64,000 nucleotides of DNA from Nitrogeniibacter mangrovi (GCF_010983895.1 NZ_CP048836.1:2294001-2358000); one strand, 5' to 3'; positions 1 through 11,481 are shown, numbered from the stretch's first letter. Made by a program: numbers and translations. The notes: generated by a model not told the origin, from the sequence alone.

Positions 1-2991
1 GATCGCTTCGCTGAGGTCGGCATGCTGGGCGTCCAGATAGCCCTTGCGTTCCTCCGCCTCGGTCAGTTCGTCGAGCGCGGCCAGGTTCACCGCGCCGAGC
101 GCGGCGATCTGTCGGGCCAGCCGGCCGACGTCATGCTGCAACGTTTCCTCGCCGAGCCCCTCGAGTCGTGGCGCGAGGGTCGATTCGTCGGCCTGCGCCT
201 CGTCGAGACGCTCCTGCTGCTGCGATTCGGCCAGCTCCGCCGCCTGCACCGCCAGGCGCAGCTCGGCGACACGTTCGCGCATCGGCGCCGCCGCCTGCTC
301 GACCCGCAGCCGCTCCTCCTCCACCGTCTTGAGCCGTGCCGTGGCCTCGGCGAGCGCATCGCGCCGCGCCGCCAGCGCACCTTCCCGCGCCCCGCGCAAG
401 TCCAAGGCCTCCTGCAGGGCGGCCTCGCCGGCGGCCGGGTCCACCGCCGCGAGCTCGGCTCGGCGGGCGTGCTGTTCCTCGGCCAGGCGCGCGGTCTGCT
501 GCCCGGCCAGTGCCAGGTTGCGTTCGATGTCGTCGAGCTTGCCCTGGCACTCGCGGCAGGAGAAGGTGGCCTCCTGCACCTCGCGCGCCAGCGCCTGCAC
601 CTGCGACTGGGCCTCGCGCAGCGCCGCCTCGGTTTCGCCGCGCACCTGGCCGGCATGTTCGGCACGTTCGCGCAGCGCCTCGATGAGCGCCTCGCAGCGG
701 CTCAGTTCGGCGCCGGCCTCGGCCAGGTGCGCCTGTTCGGTGGCTTCGTTGCGCTGCAGTTCTTCCAGATCGCCTGAAATGCGCGCCTGCTGCTCCGCCG
801 CGCGCTCCTGCGCCTGGGTGAGCTTGAGCAACGCCAGTTGCTGGTCGTGCAGTGCGCTCTGGCGCGCCTGGTGCTCGCGGCGGGCCTCGCTCAGCAGGTG
901 CTGACGTTCGCCCAGCTGTGCTTCGAGCGCCTCGAGCTGCGCGTGGCTGGCTTCGTGGCGTTCGGCGAGCACCTCGATCCGGGTGTCGAGTTCCTCGATC
1001 TCACGGGCCCGCTCGATGACACCCTGGGTGCGCGCGTCGCCCGCGAAATGCGCGAGGCTGTCGCGCGTGAGGCACTGCCCGGCGGCATTGACCAGACACA
1101 CGCCGAGCGGCAGTTCGGCACGGCGCGGCAACCAGGGCGCCAGATCCTCGACGGCATACACGCCGGCGAGCCAGCGGGCGAGCGTCGCGCGCCATGGCGC
1201 GGCGCAGTCGACACGGTCGATCAGGGGTGTCAGCCCTTCGATGACGGGCACCGACGCGGCGCCGCCCTCGGGCCAGGCGAGCGCCAGCGTAGCCGGCGGT
1301 GGCATCTCCAGCAGCGCCGCCGCGCCGGCCGCGTCGATCGCCGTCAGTGCGGCAAGCCGCTCGCGGAGCACCGTTTCCAGCGCCGACGACCAGCCGGTGT
1401 CCACGCTCAGCACTTCCCACAGCGGCACCGCACCCGTCAGACCCTGCGTCTCGAGCCACTGGCCCAGGTCGCCCTGCTGTTGCACCTTCTGCTGCAGCTG
1501 GACGAGTGCCTGGCGCCGGGCACGCAGTTCGGTCAGCTCGCGCTGGGCGTCGCGCTCCAGTGCCACCGCGGCACGCAACTGATCCTGCAAGGCGGGGACC
1601 GCGGCCTGCGTTTCGTTGACCCGGGCCTCGAGCACCGTGAGCGCTTCTTCCAGCGCGGCCACCTGCCTCTGCTGTTCGGCCACGCGCGCCACCTCGGGGG
1701 CGCTGATGGCGCCGCCTTCACGGTCGAGCCGCTCTCGGCGCTGGGTGAGGGCCTCCAGGGCCCGGCGGGCGCTGGCGCAACGAGCCTCTTCGACCCGGGC
1801 CTGCTGTTCGGTCTGCGCCAGCTCGCGCCGCGCCGCGGCCGCGGTGGCGTCGGCGGCGCGGAAGCGGGCCTCGGCGTCGGGCACGCCGTCACCGGCGGCC
1901 TCGTGACGCGCTTCGGCCTGCGCCAGGCGCAGTTGCGCGGCTTCGAGCAGTTCGGTCCAGCGTTGCTTTTCGTTGTTCAGCTCGACCTCGCGGGCCAGCC
2001 AGTGGGCCATCTCGCCTTCGAGCTGTTCGATGCGTGCGGCCAGGCGCTGACGATTCTCGCTCAGGTGGCGCGATTCGGCCTCCAGGCGGCTCACTTCGGC
2101 GGCCGCGCCGTAGAGGTCGTTCTGGGCGCCATGCACCGCATCGGAAGCCGCCAGATGCGCCTCGCGCGCCGTCTCGATGGCGTCGGCCAGGGTGGCAAGG
2201 CGGGCACTGTCGGTGTCCAGCTGGCGGCTCGCCTCGTTGAGCGCGTCGGCGGCCTGGGCGCGGCGCGCGCGCGCCTCGTTGCGTTTGAACAGCCACAGCA
2301 GCTGCTGCTTTTCGGTGTGCTCGGCGTTCAGATCGCGATAGCGTTCGGCCACCCGCGCCTGCTTTTCGAGCCGGGCGATGCGGTCGCCCAGCTCCAGGGT
2401 GATGTCGTCGAGGCGCAGCAGGTTCTCGCGCGCGTCGGACAGGCGCCCCTCGGTCTCGCGGCGGCGCTCCCGGTACTTGGTGACGCCGGCTGCCTCTTCG
2501 AGAAAACCGCGCACCTCTTCCGGACGCGCCTCGATGATGCGCGAGATCATGCCCTGCTCGATGATGGCGTAGGCACGCGGGCCGAGACCGGTCCCGAGGA
2601 ACAGGTCCACCACGTCCTTGCGCCGCACCAGCACGTTGTTGATGTAGTACGAGGAGTTGCCGGTGCGATCGAGCACCCGCTTGACCGAGATTTCCGCGTA
2701 CTGGGACCACTGCCCCGCGGCGCGCCCCTCGGCGTTGTCGAACACCAGCTCCACGCTGGCCCGCGAGACCGGCTTGCGGGTGGTCGAGCCGTTGAAGATC
2801 ACATCCTGCATGGAGGCGCCGCGCAGCGCCGAGGCGCGCGTCTCGCCAAGCACCCAGCGCACGGCGTCGATGATGTTCGACTTGCCGCAGCCGTTCGGCC
2901 CGACGACCCCGACCAGATCCCCCGGACAGAGCACGGTCGTCGGATCGACGAAGGTCTTGAATCCGGCAAGTTTGAGTCGGGACAGTCTCAC
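1..2991 (-). CDS. smc: Chromosome segregation protein SMC (partial, C-terminus outside window)
   Basis: SMC ATPase, which as a dimer with ScpA/ScpB organises and segregates the chromosome. The gene starts with GTG at 2989-2991 and reads leftward without a stop to base 1, giving 997 codons of a usual 1150-1200. Seen: an N-terminal ABC head with Walker A GPNGCGKSN near residues 31-39, a Q-loop-like stretch with LFLGTGLGPRAYAIIEQG, then long Ala/Glu/Arg/Gln-rich coiled coil, a hinge around residues 510-640, and returning coiled coil ending in the conserved GAVNLAALDE stretch that precedes the C-terminal head. The signature motif and Walker B lie beyond the window. It is divergent from dapC; the 172 bp between them holds no gene. 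The assignment is firm, the extent unknown. Confidence 0.96.
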   Translation of the reverse strand, partial: MRLSRLKLAGFKTFVDPTTVLCPGDLVGVVGPNGCGKSNIIDAVRWVLGETRASALRGASMQDVIFNGSTTRKPVSRASVELVFDNAEGRAAGQWSQYAEISVKRVLDRTGNSSYYINNVLVRRKDVVDLFLGTGLGPRAYAIIEQGMISRIIEARPEEVRGFLEEAAGVTKYRERRRETEGRLSDARENLLRLDDITLELGDRIARLEKQARVAERYRDLNAEHTEKQQLLWLFKRNEARARRAQAADALNEASRQLDTDSARLATLADAIETAREAHLAASDAVHGAQNDLYGAAAEVSRLEAESRHLSENRQRLAARIEQLEGEMAHWLAREVELNNEKQRWTELLEAAQLRLAQAEARHEAAGDGVPDAEARFRAADATAAAARRELAQTEQQARVEEARCASARRALEALTQRRERLDREGGAISAPEVARVAEQQRQVAALEEALTVLEARVNETQAAVPALQDQLRAAVALERDAQRELTELRARRQALVQLQQKVQQQGDLGQWLETQGLTGAVPLWEVLSVDTGWSSALETVLRERLAALTAIDAAGAAALLEMPPPATLALAWPEGGAASVPVIEGLTPLIDRVDCAAPWRATLARWLAGVYAVEDLAPWLPRRAELPLGVCLVNAAGQCLTRDSLAHFAGDARTQGVIERAREIEELDTRIEVLAERHEASHAQLEALEAQLGERQHLLSEARREHQARQSALHDQQLALLKLTQAQERAAEQQARISGDLEELQRNEATEQAHLAEAGAELSRCEALIEALRERAEHAGQVRGETEAALREAQSQVQALAREVQEATFSCRECQGKLDDIERNLALAGQQTARLAEEQHARRAELAAVDPAAGEAALQEALDLRGAREGALAARRDALAEATARLKTVEEERLRVEQAAAPMRERVAELRLAVQAAELAESQQQERLDEAQADESTLAPRLEGLGEETLQHDVGRLARQIAALGAVNLAALDELTEAEERKGYLDAQHADLSEAI

Positions 2992-3163
2992 GTGGGATGC
3001 GATCGGATGAGGATGAACACGGCCACCGGAGCGGCGCCGCCAAGCGTCCGACAGTCCGGTCCGGACCAGCCGGCTATGATAGCATCTTCGCCCGCATCCA
3101 CCGCCGCACGCACCTGCAAGAAAATGTAGGTCCGCCCGGCCAGAACCGACCGAATCTGCCGCC

Positions 3164-4360
3164 GTGAATCCCGATCTCGACCGACTCCAGCCCTACCCCT
3201 TCGAAAAGCTCCGCGCCCTGTTCGCGGGCATCGAACCGCCGACGAATCTGCGCCCGATCCGCCTGTCGATCGGCGAGCCACGTCACCCGACGCCGCAGAT
3301 CGTGATGGACGCCATGGCGGCCAACCTGGACGGCCTGGCCACCTATCCGCTCACCAGCGGTTCGGACGCCCTTCGCACCGCCATCGCCCGCTGGCTGGAG
3401 CGCCGCTACGGGCTCGAAGCGGTCGACGCCGCCACCCAGGTGCTGCCGGTCAACGGCTCGCGCGAAGCGCTGTTCGCCTTCGGCCAGTGCGTGGTGGACG
3501 GCAGCACGGCCGACCCGCTGGTGGTGTGCCCGAACCCCTTCTACCAGATCTACGAAGGCGCGGCCCTGCTCGCCGGGGCGCGCCCGCTGTTCATTAACAC
3601 CGTCGAAGCGGCCGACTTCGCCTTCGACCTGGGCGCGCTGGATGCGGACACCCTGCTCAAGGTGCAGCTCGTGTACGTGTGTTCGCCGGGCAATCCCACC
3701 GGCCACGTGATGAACCAGCACGAATGGGACACCCTGTTCGCGCTCTCGGACGAATTCGGTTTCGTCATCGCCGCGGACGAGTGCTATTCGGAGATCTACT
3801 TCGACGAGACCACCCCGCCACTGGGGGCGCTGCAGGCGGCCCGCGCGGCCGGCCGGCATGACTTCCGCAATCTGGTCAGTTTTTCCAGCTTGTCGAAACG
3901 CTCCAACGTGCCCGGCCTGCGCTCCGGCTTCGTGGCCGGCGACGCGGCCATCCTGCGCCAGTTCCTGCGCTACCGCACCTACCATGGCTGCGCCATGGGC
4001 CCGACCATGCAGGCCGCCTCGATCGCGGCGTGGAACGACGAGGCCCACGTGGCCGAGAACCGCCGCCTGTATCGGGACAAGTTCGACCGCATCATCCCCA
4101 TGCTGGCGCCGCATCTGGGCATCCGCAAACCGGACGCCGGATTCTATCTGTGGGCGCGCACCCCGGGCAGCGACACGGAGTTCGCCCGCGGCCTGCAGGC
4201 TGAATATAATGTGACGGTTCTGCCGGGCAGCTATCTGGCCCGGGACACCGACACCGGCAACCCCGGCGCGGGCTACGTGCGCATCGCGCTGGTGGCCACC
4301 CCCGAGGAATGCATCGAAGCGGCCGAGCGCATCGTCGCGTTCTGCCGCGCAGCGACCTGA
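3164..4360 (+). CDS. dapC: N-succinyldiaminopimelate aminotransferase DapC
   Basis: PLP enzyme converting N-succinyl-2-amino-6-ketopimelate to N-succinyl-L,L-diaminopimelate with glutamate as amino donor, in the succinylase branch of lysine/DAP synthesis. It has 398 residues and a GTG start. Fold type I aminotransferase marks are visible: substrate-site RLSIGEPRHPTPQ (33-45), SPGNPTG (174-180), AADECYSEIYFD (203-214) and the PLP lysine in SFSSLSKRSNVPGLRSGF (Lys245). The DapC assignment over other class I aminotransferases rests on the directly following dapD and the nearby dapE. It is the first gene of a plus-strand run, 32 bp before dapD. The GTG is the only start that keeps the N-terminal helix expected for the family; no strong ribosome site is visible. 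Confidence 0.93.
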   Translation: MNPDLDRLQPYPFEKLRALFAGIEPPTNLRPIRLSIGEPRHPTPQIVMDAMAANLDGLATYPLTSGSDALRTAIARWLERRYGLEAVDAATQVLPVNGSREALFAFGQCVVDGSTADPLVVCPNPFYQIYEGAALLAGARPLFINTVEAADFAFDLGALDADTLLKVQLVYVCSPGNPTGHVMNQHEWDTLFALSDEFGFVIAADECYSEIYFDETTPPLGALQAARAAGRHDFRNLVSFSSLSKRSNVPGLRSGFVAGDAAILRQFLRYRTYHGCAMGPTMQAASIAAWNDEAHVAENRRLYRDKFDRIIPMLAPHLGIRKPDAGFYLWARTPGSDTEFARGLQAEYNVTVLPGSYLARDTDTGNPGAGYVRIALVATPEECIEAAERIVAFCRAAT

Positions 4361-4392
4361 TTTTTCCATTCACGACAAAGAGACCCTGACCC

Positions 4393-5214
4393 ATGCAAGA
4401 GCTCCAGCAAATCATCGACGACGCCTTCGAGAACCGTGCCAGCCTGTCGCCGAGCGACGCCCCGGCGTCCATCCGCGACGCGGTCGAGCAGGTCATCGCC
4501 GGCCTGGACGACGGCAGCCTGCGCGTTGCCGAGAAGAAGGATGGCCAGTGGGTGGTCAACCAGTGGATCAAGAAGGCGGTGTTGATCTCCTTCCGCCTGC
4601 GTGACAACGCCCTGATGCCCGGCGGCGCCACCAACTATTTCGACAAGGTGGCCACCAAGTTCGGCGACTACACCCCGGAGCAGTTCCAGCAGGGCGGCTT
4701 CCGCGTGGTGCCGCCGGCGACCGCACGCAAGGGCAGCTTCATCGGCAAAAACGTGGTGCTGATGCCCTCTTACGTGAACATCGGCGCCTACGTGGATGAA
4801 GGCACCATGGTCGACACCTGGGCCACCGTGGGCTCCTGCGCCCAGATCGGCAAGAACGTGCACCTGTCCGGCGGCGTGGGCATCGGCGGCGTGCTCGAGC
4901 CGGTCCAGGCCGGCCCGGTGATCATCGAGGACAACGTCTTCGTCGGCGCCCGTTCAGAAATCGTCGAAGGCGTCGTAGTTGAGGAGAACGCTGTCATTTC
5001 GATGGGCGTGTACATCGGCCAGAGCACCAAGATCTACGACCGGGAAACCGGCACCTTCAGCTACGGCCGCGTACCGGCCGGCGCCGTGGTGGTGCCGGGC
5101 AGCCTGCCCTCGGCAGATGGCAAGTACAGCCTGTATTGCGCGGTGATCGTCAAGCGAGTGGACGCCCAGACCCGTGCCAAGACCGGCATCAACGAGTTGC
5201 TGCGGGGCGCCTGA
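4393..5214 (+). CDS. dapD: 2,3,4,5-tetrahydropyridine-2,6-dicarboxylate N-succinyltransferase
   Basis: Transfers succinyl from succinyl-CoA to tetrahydrodipicolinate, the first committed step of the succinylase DAP pathway; cytoplasmic homotrimer. The 273 residues match the family length. After an alpha-helical N-terminal domain (about 1-100) come hexapeptide repeats of a left-handed beta helix (about 105-230), with [20 protein letters not shown] and [20 protein letters not shown] as clear stretches, then a short C-terminal domain binding CoA. ATG start. It lies between dapC and a pilus ATPase gene, 54 bp upstream of the latter. Confidence 0.97.
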   Translation: MQELQQIIDDAFENRASLSPSDAPASIRDAVEQVIAGLDDGSLRVAEKKDGQWVVNQWIKKAVLISFRLRDNALMPGGATNYFDKVATKFGDYTPEQFQQGGFRVVPPATARKGSFIGKNVVLMPSYVNIGAYVDEGTMVDTWATVGSCAQIGKNVHLSGGVGIGGVLEPVQAGPVIIEDNVFVGARSEIVEGVVVEENAVISMGVYIGQSTKIYDRETGTFSYGRVPAGAVVVPGSLPSADGKYSLYCAVIVKRVDAQTRAKTGINELLRGA

Positions 5215-5268
5215 TCGGACCGACGGGCCTGCGCCGCCCCGGCAGGCCCATACGAGGAACCGACGACC

Positions 5269-6465
5269 GTGGAATCGAAGCCCATGATCCTGGACAAGCT
5301 GTTCACCCTGATGGCCGAGAAGAAGGCCTCGGACATCTTCATCACCGCCGGCATACCGATCCACATCAAGATCGAGGGCGAGTCGCTGCCCATCAACCAG
5401 CAGTCGATGGATCCGGCCATGATCCAGCGCATGGCCTACGAGATCATGACGCCGGACCAGATCGCGCGCTTCCAGCGCGACAAGGAGATGAACCTCTCCT
5501 TCGGCCGGCGGGATCTGGGCAACTTCCGGGTCAACGTGTTCTGGCAGCGCAACAGCGTGGCCATCGTGGTGCGCTTCATCCAGGGCGACATCCCCACCCT
5601 GGCCTCCCTGTCGCTGCCGGCCGAGCTGGGCAACGTGATCATGGAAAAGCGCGGCCTGGTGCTGGTGGTGGGGGCGACCGGATCGGGCAAGTCCACCACC
5701 ATGGCCTCGATGATCGATCACCGCAATCGCCATCGCAGCGGTCACATCCTCACCATCGAGGATCCGATCGAGTATCTGTTCAAGCACAAGAAGTCGATCA
5801 TCAACCAGCGCGAGATCGGCATCGACACGCTCGACTGGCACCAGGCGCTCAAGAACGCCATGCGCCAGGCGCCCGACTGTATCCTGATCGGCGAGATCCG
5901 TGACAAAGAGACCATGCAAGCCGCCCTCGCCTATGCGCAGACCGGTCACCTGTGCCTGGCGACGCTGCACGCCAACAACGCCTATCACGCCCTGAACCGG
6001 ATCGTGAACTTCTTCCCGCTGGAGAACCGGCCGCTGCTCTATCTCGATCTGGCGGTGGCACTCAAGTGCATCATCTCCCAGCGCCTGGTGCGCAAGCCCG
6101 ACAACACCCGCATGCCGGCGGTCGAACTGCTCATGAACACCCGCCACATCGCCGAACTGATCGAGCGTGGCGAACTGACGGGCATCAAGGAGGCGATGGA
6201 GCAGTCCCTCGCGCCGGGCTCGCAGACCTTCGAACAGGATCTGTTCCGGCTCTACCGGGAGGGGACCATCCATCTGGACGAAGCGCTCGCCAACGCCGAC
6301 TCGCCCACCAACCTGTCCTGGCTCATCAACAACTCCAAGCTCGGCAAGAACCCCGAGGCCGACAAGGACGCCAAGAAGAAGAAATCGGACCTCATCGACT
6401 TCGAGGAAACCCAGCCCGATGGGGCCTCGTTCAGCGAGTTCACCCTGAACCTCGACGACAACTGA
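5269..6465 (+). CDS. pilU: PilT/PilU-type type IV pilus retraction ATPase (PilU-like)
   Basis: Hexameric cytoplasmic ATPase of the PilT/VirB11 family acting in pilus retraction. It has 398 residues: N-terminal PAS-like domain (1-100), then the RecA-like core with Walker A GATGSGKST (135-143), Asp box LTIEDPIEY (161-169), Walker B CILIGEIRDKE (204-214) and His box HLCLATLHANN. The extended acidic/lysine-rich C-terminus fits PilU better than the roughly 345-residue PilT. I chose GTG 5269 because GAGGAA (5254-5259) sits 9 bases before it; the next in-frame ATG at 5284 is too far from that site. The gene is inserted between dapD and dapE, 9 bp before dapE, so it should be cotranscribed with lysine genes. 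No other pilus gene is in the window. Confidence 0.9.
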   Translation: MESKPMILDKLFTLMAEKKASDIFITAGIPIHIKIEGESLPINQQSMDPAMIQRMAYEIMTPDQIARFQRDKEMNLSFGRRDLGNFRVNVFWQRNSVAIVVRFIQGDIPTLASLSLPAELGNVIMEKRGLVLVVGATGSGKSTTMASMIDHRNRHRSGHILTIEDPIEYLFKHKKSIINQREIGIDTLDWHQALKNAMRQAPDCILIGEIRDKETMQAALAYAQTGHLCLATLHANNAYHALNRIVNFFPLENRPLLYLDLAVALKCIISQRLVRKPDNTRMPAVELLMNTRHIAELIERGELTGIKEAMEQSLAPGSQTFEQDLFRLYREGTIHLDEALANADSPTNLSWLINNSKLGKNPEADKDAKKKKSDLIDFEETQPDGASFSEFTLNLDDN

Positions 6466-7617
<1,152 letters not shown>

Positions 7618-7621
7618 CCCC

Positions 7622-8548
7622 ATGCACGAGCACGCCCCTCACGACGACGAACACGAGCACAGCGGCCCGCTGGTCGAACTGGTCACCCTGCGCGACTGGC
7701 TGCGCTACGCCATCACCCGCTTCAACCGCGGCGGCCTGTGCTTCGGTCACGGCAGCGACAACGCCTGGGACGAGGCGGTGTACCTGCTCCTGCACACCTT
7801 GGCGCTGCCACTCGACCGCCTCGAGCCCTTCCTCGACGCCTGCATCCCGATCGAGGAGCGCATCGACCTGCTCGAGGTCATCGATCGCCGCGTCAACAAC
7901 CGCGAGCCGGCCGCCTACATCACCGGTGAAGCCTGGCTCGGCCCCTACCGGTTCACGGTGGACCCGCGCGTGATCATTCCACGCTCCTACTTCGCCAACC
8001 TGCTCGCCGAGGGCTTGGCGCCCTGGGTCGAGGATCCGCTCGCGATCACCCGCGCGGCCGATATCTGCACCGGCTCCGCGTGCCTGGCCATCCTCATGGC
8101 CGACGCCTTCCCCGGCGCCGCCATCGACGCGGTGGACCTGTCCGCCGAAGCCCTCGAGGTCGCGCAGGAGAACGTGGCCGACTATGGGCTCGAGGAGCAG
8201 GTCACGCTGCACGCGGGCGACACCTTCGCGCCGCTGGGCACCCACCGCTACGACCTCATCCTCAGTAATCCGCCCTATGTGACCGACGAGGCCATGGGCG
8301 CTCTGCCCGAGGAATACCGCCACGAGCCGGCCATGTCGCTGGGCGCCGGTGCCGACGGGCTGGACGTGGTCCGCAAGCTCATCGCCGGTGCGCGCTCGCA
8401 CCTCAACCCGGGCGGCCTGCTCCTGGTGGAAGTCGGTCACAACCGCGACCTGGTCGAAGCCGCCTTCCCCACCCTGCCGTTCACCTGGATCGCCGACGGC
8501 GACGCCGAAGACAAGATCTTCCTGCTGCATGCCGAGGAGCTGCCGTGA
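7622..8548 (+). CDS. prmB: 50S ribosomal protein L3 glutamine methyltransferase PrmB
   Basis: SAM-dependent methyltransferase that N5-methylates a glutamine of ribosomal protein L3. It has 308 residues: N-terminal helical substrate domain (1-110), then a Rossmann domain with the AdoMet stretch ADICTGSACLAILMA and the catalytic SNPPYV motif (around residue 216). PrmB is preferred over PrmC because of the long N-terminal domain, the YRHEPAMSLGAGADGLDVVR stretch after NPPY, and the position beside dapE, which is common in beta/gammaproteobacteria. The His/Asp-rich first 15 residues are unusual, and a later start is possible. Confidence 0.92.
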   Translation: MHEHAPHDDEHEHSGPLVELVTLRDWLRYAITRFNRGGLCFGHGSDNAWDEAVYLLLHTLALPLDRLEPFLDACIPIEERIDLLEVIDRRVNNREPAAYITGEAWLGPYRFTVDPRVIIPRSYFANLLAEGLAPWVEDPLAITRAADICTGSACLAILMADAFPGAAIDAVDLSAEALEVAQENVADYGLEEQVTLHAGDTFAPLGTHRYDLILSNPPYVTDEAMGALPEEYRHEPAMSLGAGADGLDVVRKLIAGARSHLNPGGLLLVEVGHNRDLVEAAFPTLPFTWIADGDAEDKIFLLHAEELP

Positions 8549-8593
8549 CCACGGCCCGCGTCCGGCTGCACCCGCCGCACGCCGCCTGCTGAC

Positions 8594-11467
8594 ATGCGCG
8601 CACGCGCTGGCCGCATCCGTCTGCGAACGAAGCTGCTCGTCGTCGTCCTGCTGGTCCAGACGGTCACCATCGGTCTGATCGCCGCGACCGGCTGGCAACT
8701 GCTCGATCGCAGCGCACGCGAGGACGCCGCCCTGCTCGAAGCGCAGATCCAGCCCCTGCTGAGCGCGGCACTGACGCCACCACTCGTTGCCGGCGACCGG
8801 CACGCGGCACGCGCCATTGCCCGCAGCGCGCTGATCGACAACGGTCTGTCGCACATCGAAGTCGTTTCGCCCTCCGGCATTCCCCTGCTGCGCGAGCCAG
8901 AAGACACCGCGGGCGATGGCGTCGACGGTACCCAGTTCGAGCTCACCGATCGCAACCGCCCCCTGGCTACCGTGCGCTTCGCCGTCACCGATCGGCGCCA
9001 CGCATCCCGCCACGGCCGCTACTTCGGCTACATGGTGCTGGCCGGCGCCGTGCTGATCATGCTGTCTGCGGCGCTGATCGCTCTATCCGCCATCGGGGTG
9101 ACCCGGCGCCTGCAACGCCTTGTTGACGCCGGACAGCAGTTCGGCACCGGTCGCATGCATATCCGTATCCAGGACGAAGCCAAGGACGAGATCGGCGAGC
9201 TGGCGCGGGCCTTCAACCGCATGGCGGCACGGCTCTCCGACCAGTTCCAGCGCCTCAAGGCCAAGGACGATCGTCTGTCCCTGGTGGTCCAGGGCAGCAG
9301 CGACGGCATCTGGGACTGGGATCTGATGGCCAACGAGGTGTATTTCTCGCCCCGCTTCCGCGAGTTGCTCGGTTACCACGACGAGGCCGAATTCCGCCGC
9401 GGCTTCTTCTTCTCCACCGCCTTGCATCCGGACGATCGCGACCGCGTGCTCGCCGCCCAGTACGACCATCTGGAAAACCGCAGCAACTTCGACGAGGTCT
9501 ATCGGCTGCGTTGCCGGGACGGCAGCTATCGCTGGTTCCGCGGGCGTGGCCAGGCGCGCTGGGACGGCGAAGGCAAGGCGTACCGATACGCCGGCTCGAT
9601 CACCGACATCCACGCCCAGAAACTCTCCGAAGCGGCACACCGGGAGAGCGAGGAGCGTCTCTACTACGCCATTCGCGGCTCTTCCGACGGCATCTGGGAC
9701 TGGCACCTGAAGACCGAGCGCTACTACCTGTCGCCACGCTTCAAGCAACTGCTCGGCTACCGCGACGACGAGCTACCGAACAAGCGCAGTGCCTTCCTGG
9801 CCCTCGTTCATCCGGAAGATCTCGAGCGCATCGAAGCCCAGGTCGCTCATCACTTCAAGACCCACGAGCCCTACGACGTCACCTACCGGCTCCGGCATCG
9901 CGACGGCCACTACCGATGGTTCCGCAGCCGCGGCGAGGCGGTATGGGACGAACGGGGTCAGGTCGTCCGCTTTGCCGGCTCGAGCGGAGACATCACCGAA
10001 CAGCGGCGGGCGCAGGAGAGCATCCGCGCGCTGCTCACAGAGAAACAGGCCATCCTTGACAACGTACCGGTGGGCATCGCCTTCGTCGAGGACGGCCAGA
10101 TCGTCGCCGCCAACCGGCGTTTCGCCGAGCTCTTCGCCTGCGAACCGGACGATGCGACGGGCCGCCCCCTGACCGGGCTGCTCGGCCCGGCCGGCCATGA
10201 TCCGGCCGGCGGCGGTCAGGTCACCCGGGAAGTGGAGATCGAGCGCCACGACGGTGCCCGGCGCTGGTTCTTCATCACCAGCCAGCGGGTCAATCCGCAA
10301 CGCGCCGAAGACGGCGCCCTGTGGATCTTCGCCGACATCACCTCGCTCAAGACCACCAGCGACGCCCTGCGCGAAGCGCGCGAACTGTCGGACGCCATCA
10401 TCCGCAGTCTGCCCGGCGTCTTCTTCCTCCTGCGTCTGCCGGACGACATCATCCGCTGGAACGCCAACCTGGCCCGGCTCGCCGGCCGCGACCCGGAGCA
10501 GGCGGCCGCGCAATCCCTGCTCGCCCTGTTCCATGCCGACGATCGCGATACCATCCGCGGCGCACTCGAACAGGCGCAGGCGATCGATCAGACCAGCGTC
10601 GACGCCCGCCTGATCGACCCCACCGGGCGCAGCGTGCCCCATGTGTTCACGATCGTTCACGTCGAGCTGCGCGGCGTCAGCCACCTGGTCGGCATCGGCG
10701 TGGACATCAGCGATCGCATCAAGGCGGAAGCGGAAATCCGCGCCCTGAACAACGCCCTCGAGACGCGGGTTCGCGAGCGTACCGCCGAACTGACCGTGGC
10801 CAACAAGGAACTCGAATCCTTCAGCTACTCCGTGTCCCACGACCTGAGCTCGCCGCTGCGCGGCATCGACGGCTTCTCACGCATGCTCGAGGAGGACTAC
10901 GCGGAACAGCTCGACACCACCGGACTGGGCTACATCAACCGCATCCGCGCCGCGACTGCACGCATGCAGCACCTGATCGACGATCTGCTCAAGCTCTCGC
11001 GGATCACCCGCGACGAGATGCACCGGAGCGATTTTTCGCTCTCTGAGCTGGCCACCGAAATCGGCGACTACCTGCACGCCGAATCTCCCCATCGAAGCGT
11101 CCATCTCGAGATCGATCCGGACATCCGCATTCGCGCGGATCGCAACCTCATGCGGATTGTCATGGACAATCTGCTGCGAAACGCGTGGAAATTCACGGCG
11201 AATCATCCACTTGCAAACCTGCGTGTCGGCTGCTTGCACCAGAATGGACAGCCGGTGTATTTTGTCAGCGACGACGGCGCCGGATTCGACATGCGTTATG
11301 CGGACAAGCTATTCGGCGCTTTTCAACGCTTGCACCGGGACAGTGATTTTGCCGGCACCGGCATCGGACTGGCGACGGTGGCGCGCATCATCCATCGCCA
11401 TGGCGGGCGCGTCTGGGCCGAGGCCGAGATCGAAAAGGGCGCGACCTTCTATTTCACCCTTGGTTAG
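8594..11467 (+). CDS. Membrane sensor histidine kinase with HAMP and four PAS domains
   Basis: 957-residue hybrid-less sensor kinase. Visible order: membrane segment (about 15-35), a roughly 110-residue periplasmic domain, second membrane segment (about 145-170), HAMP (170-225), then four PAS regions (about 230-345, 350-475, 485-600, 610-720). The first two carry the typical SSDGIWDWD openings and RWFRGRG/RWFRSRG PAC segments and look like an internal duplication. A short coiled coil follows, then HisKA with phospho-acceptor His749 in SVSHDLSSPLRG, and a HATPase with N-box DNLLRNAWKF and G-boxes DDGAGFDM and GTGIGLATV. This kinase class is the phytochrome-type (Cph1-like) subfamily, but no GAF/PHY sensor is present. 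The response regulator follows after 14 bp. The signal sensed is unknown. Confidence 0.93.
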   Translation: MRARAGRIRLRTKLLVVVLLVQTVTIGLIAATGWQLLDRSAREDAALLEAQIQPLLSAALTPPLVAGDRHAARAIARSALIDNGLSHIEVVSPSGIPLLREPEDTAGDGVDGTQFELTDRNRPLATVRFAVTDRRHASRHGRYFGYMVLAGAVLIMLSAALIALSAIGVTRRLQRLVDAGQQFGTGRMHIRIQDEAKDEIGELARAFNRMAARLSDQFQRLKAKDDRLSLVVQGSSDGIWDWDLMANEVYFSPRFRELLGYHDEAEFRRGFFFSTALHPDDRDRVLAAQYDHLENRSNFDEVYRLRCRDGSYRWFRGRGQARWDGEGKAYRYAGSITDIHAQKLSEAAHRESEERLYYAIRGSSDGIWDWHLKTERYYLSPRFKQLLGYRDDELPNKRSAFLALVHPEDLERIEAQVAHHFKTHEPYDVTYRLRHRDGHYRWFRSRGEAVWDERGQVVRFAGSSGDITEQRRAQESIRALLTEKQAILDNVPVGIAFVEDGQIVAANRRFAELFACEPDDATGRPLTGLLGPAGHDPAGGGQVTREVEIERHDGARRWFFITSQRVNPQRAEDGALWIFADITSLKTTSDALREARELSDAIIRSLPGVFFLLRLPDDIIRWNANLARLAGRDPEQAAAQSLLALFHADDRDTIRGALEQAQAIDQTSVDARLIDPTGRSVPHVFTIVHVELRGVSHLVGIGVDISDRIKAEAEIRALNNALETRVRERTAELTVANKELESFSYSVSHDLSSPLRGIDGFSRMLEEDYAEQLDTTGLGYINRIRAATARMQHLIDDLLKLSRITRDEMHRSDFSLSELATEIGDYLHAESPHRSVHLEIDPDIRIRADRNLMRIVMDNLLRNAWKFTANHPLANLRVGCLHQNGQPVYFVSDDGAGFDMRYADKLFGAFQRLHRDSDFAGTGIGLATVARIIHRHGGRVWAEAEIEKGATFYFTLG

Positions 11468-11481
11468 GAAACAACAACAGG

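Noticed and set aside
838-3129. Long plus-strand frame over smc
   Set aside because: Antisense shadow; smc motifs in the minus strand are unambiguous.
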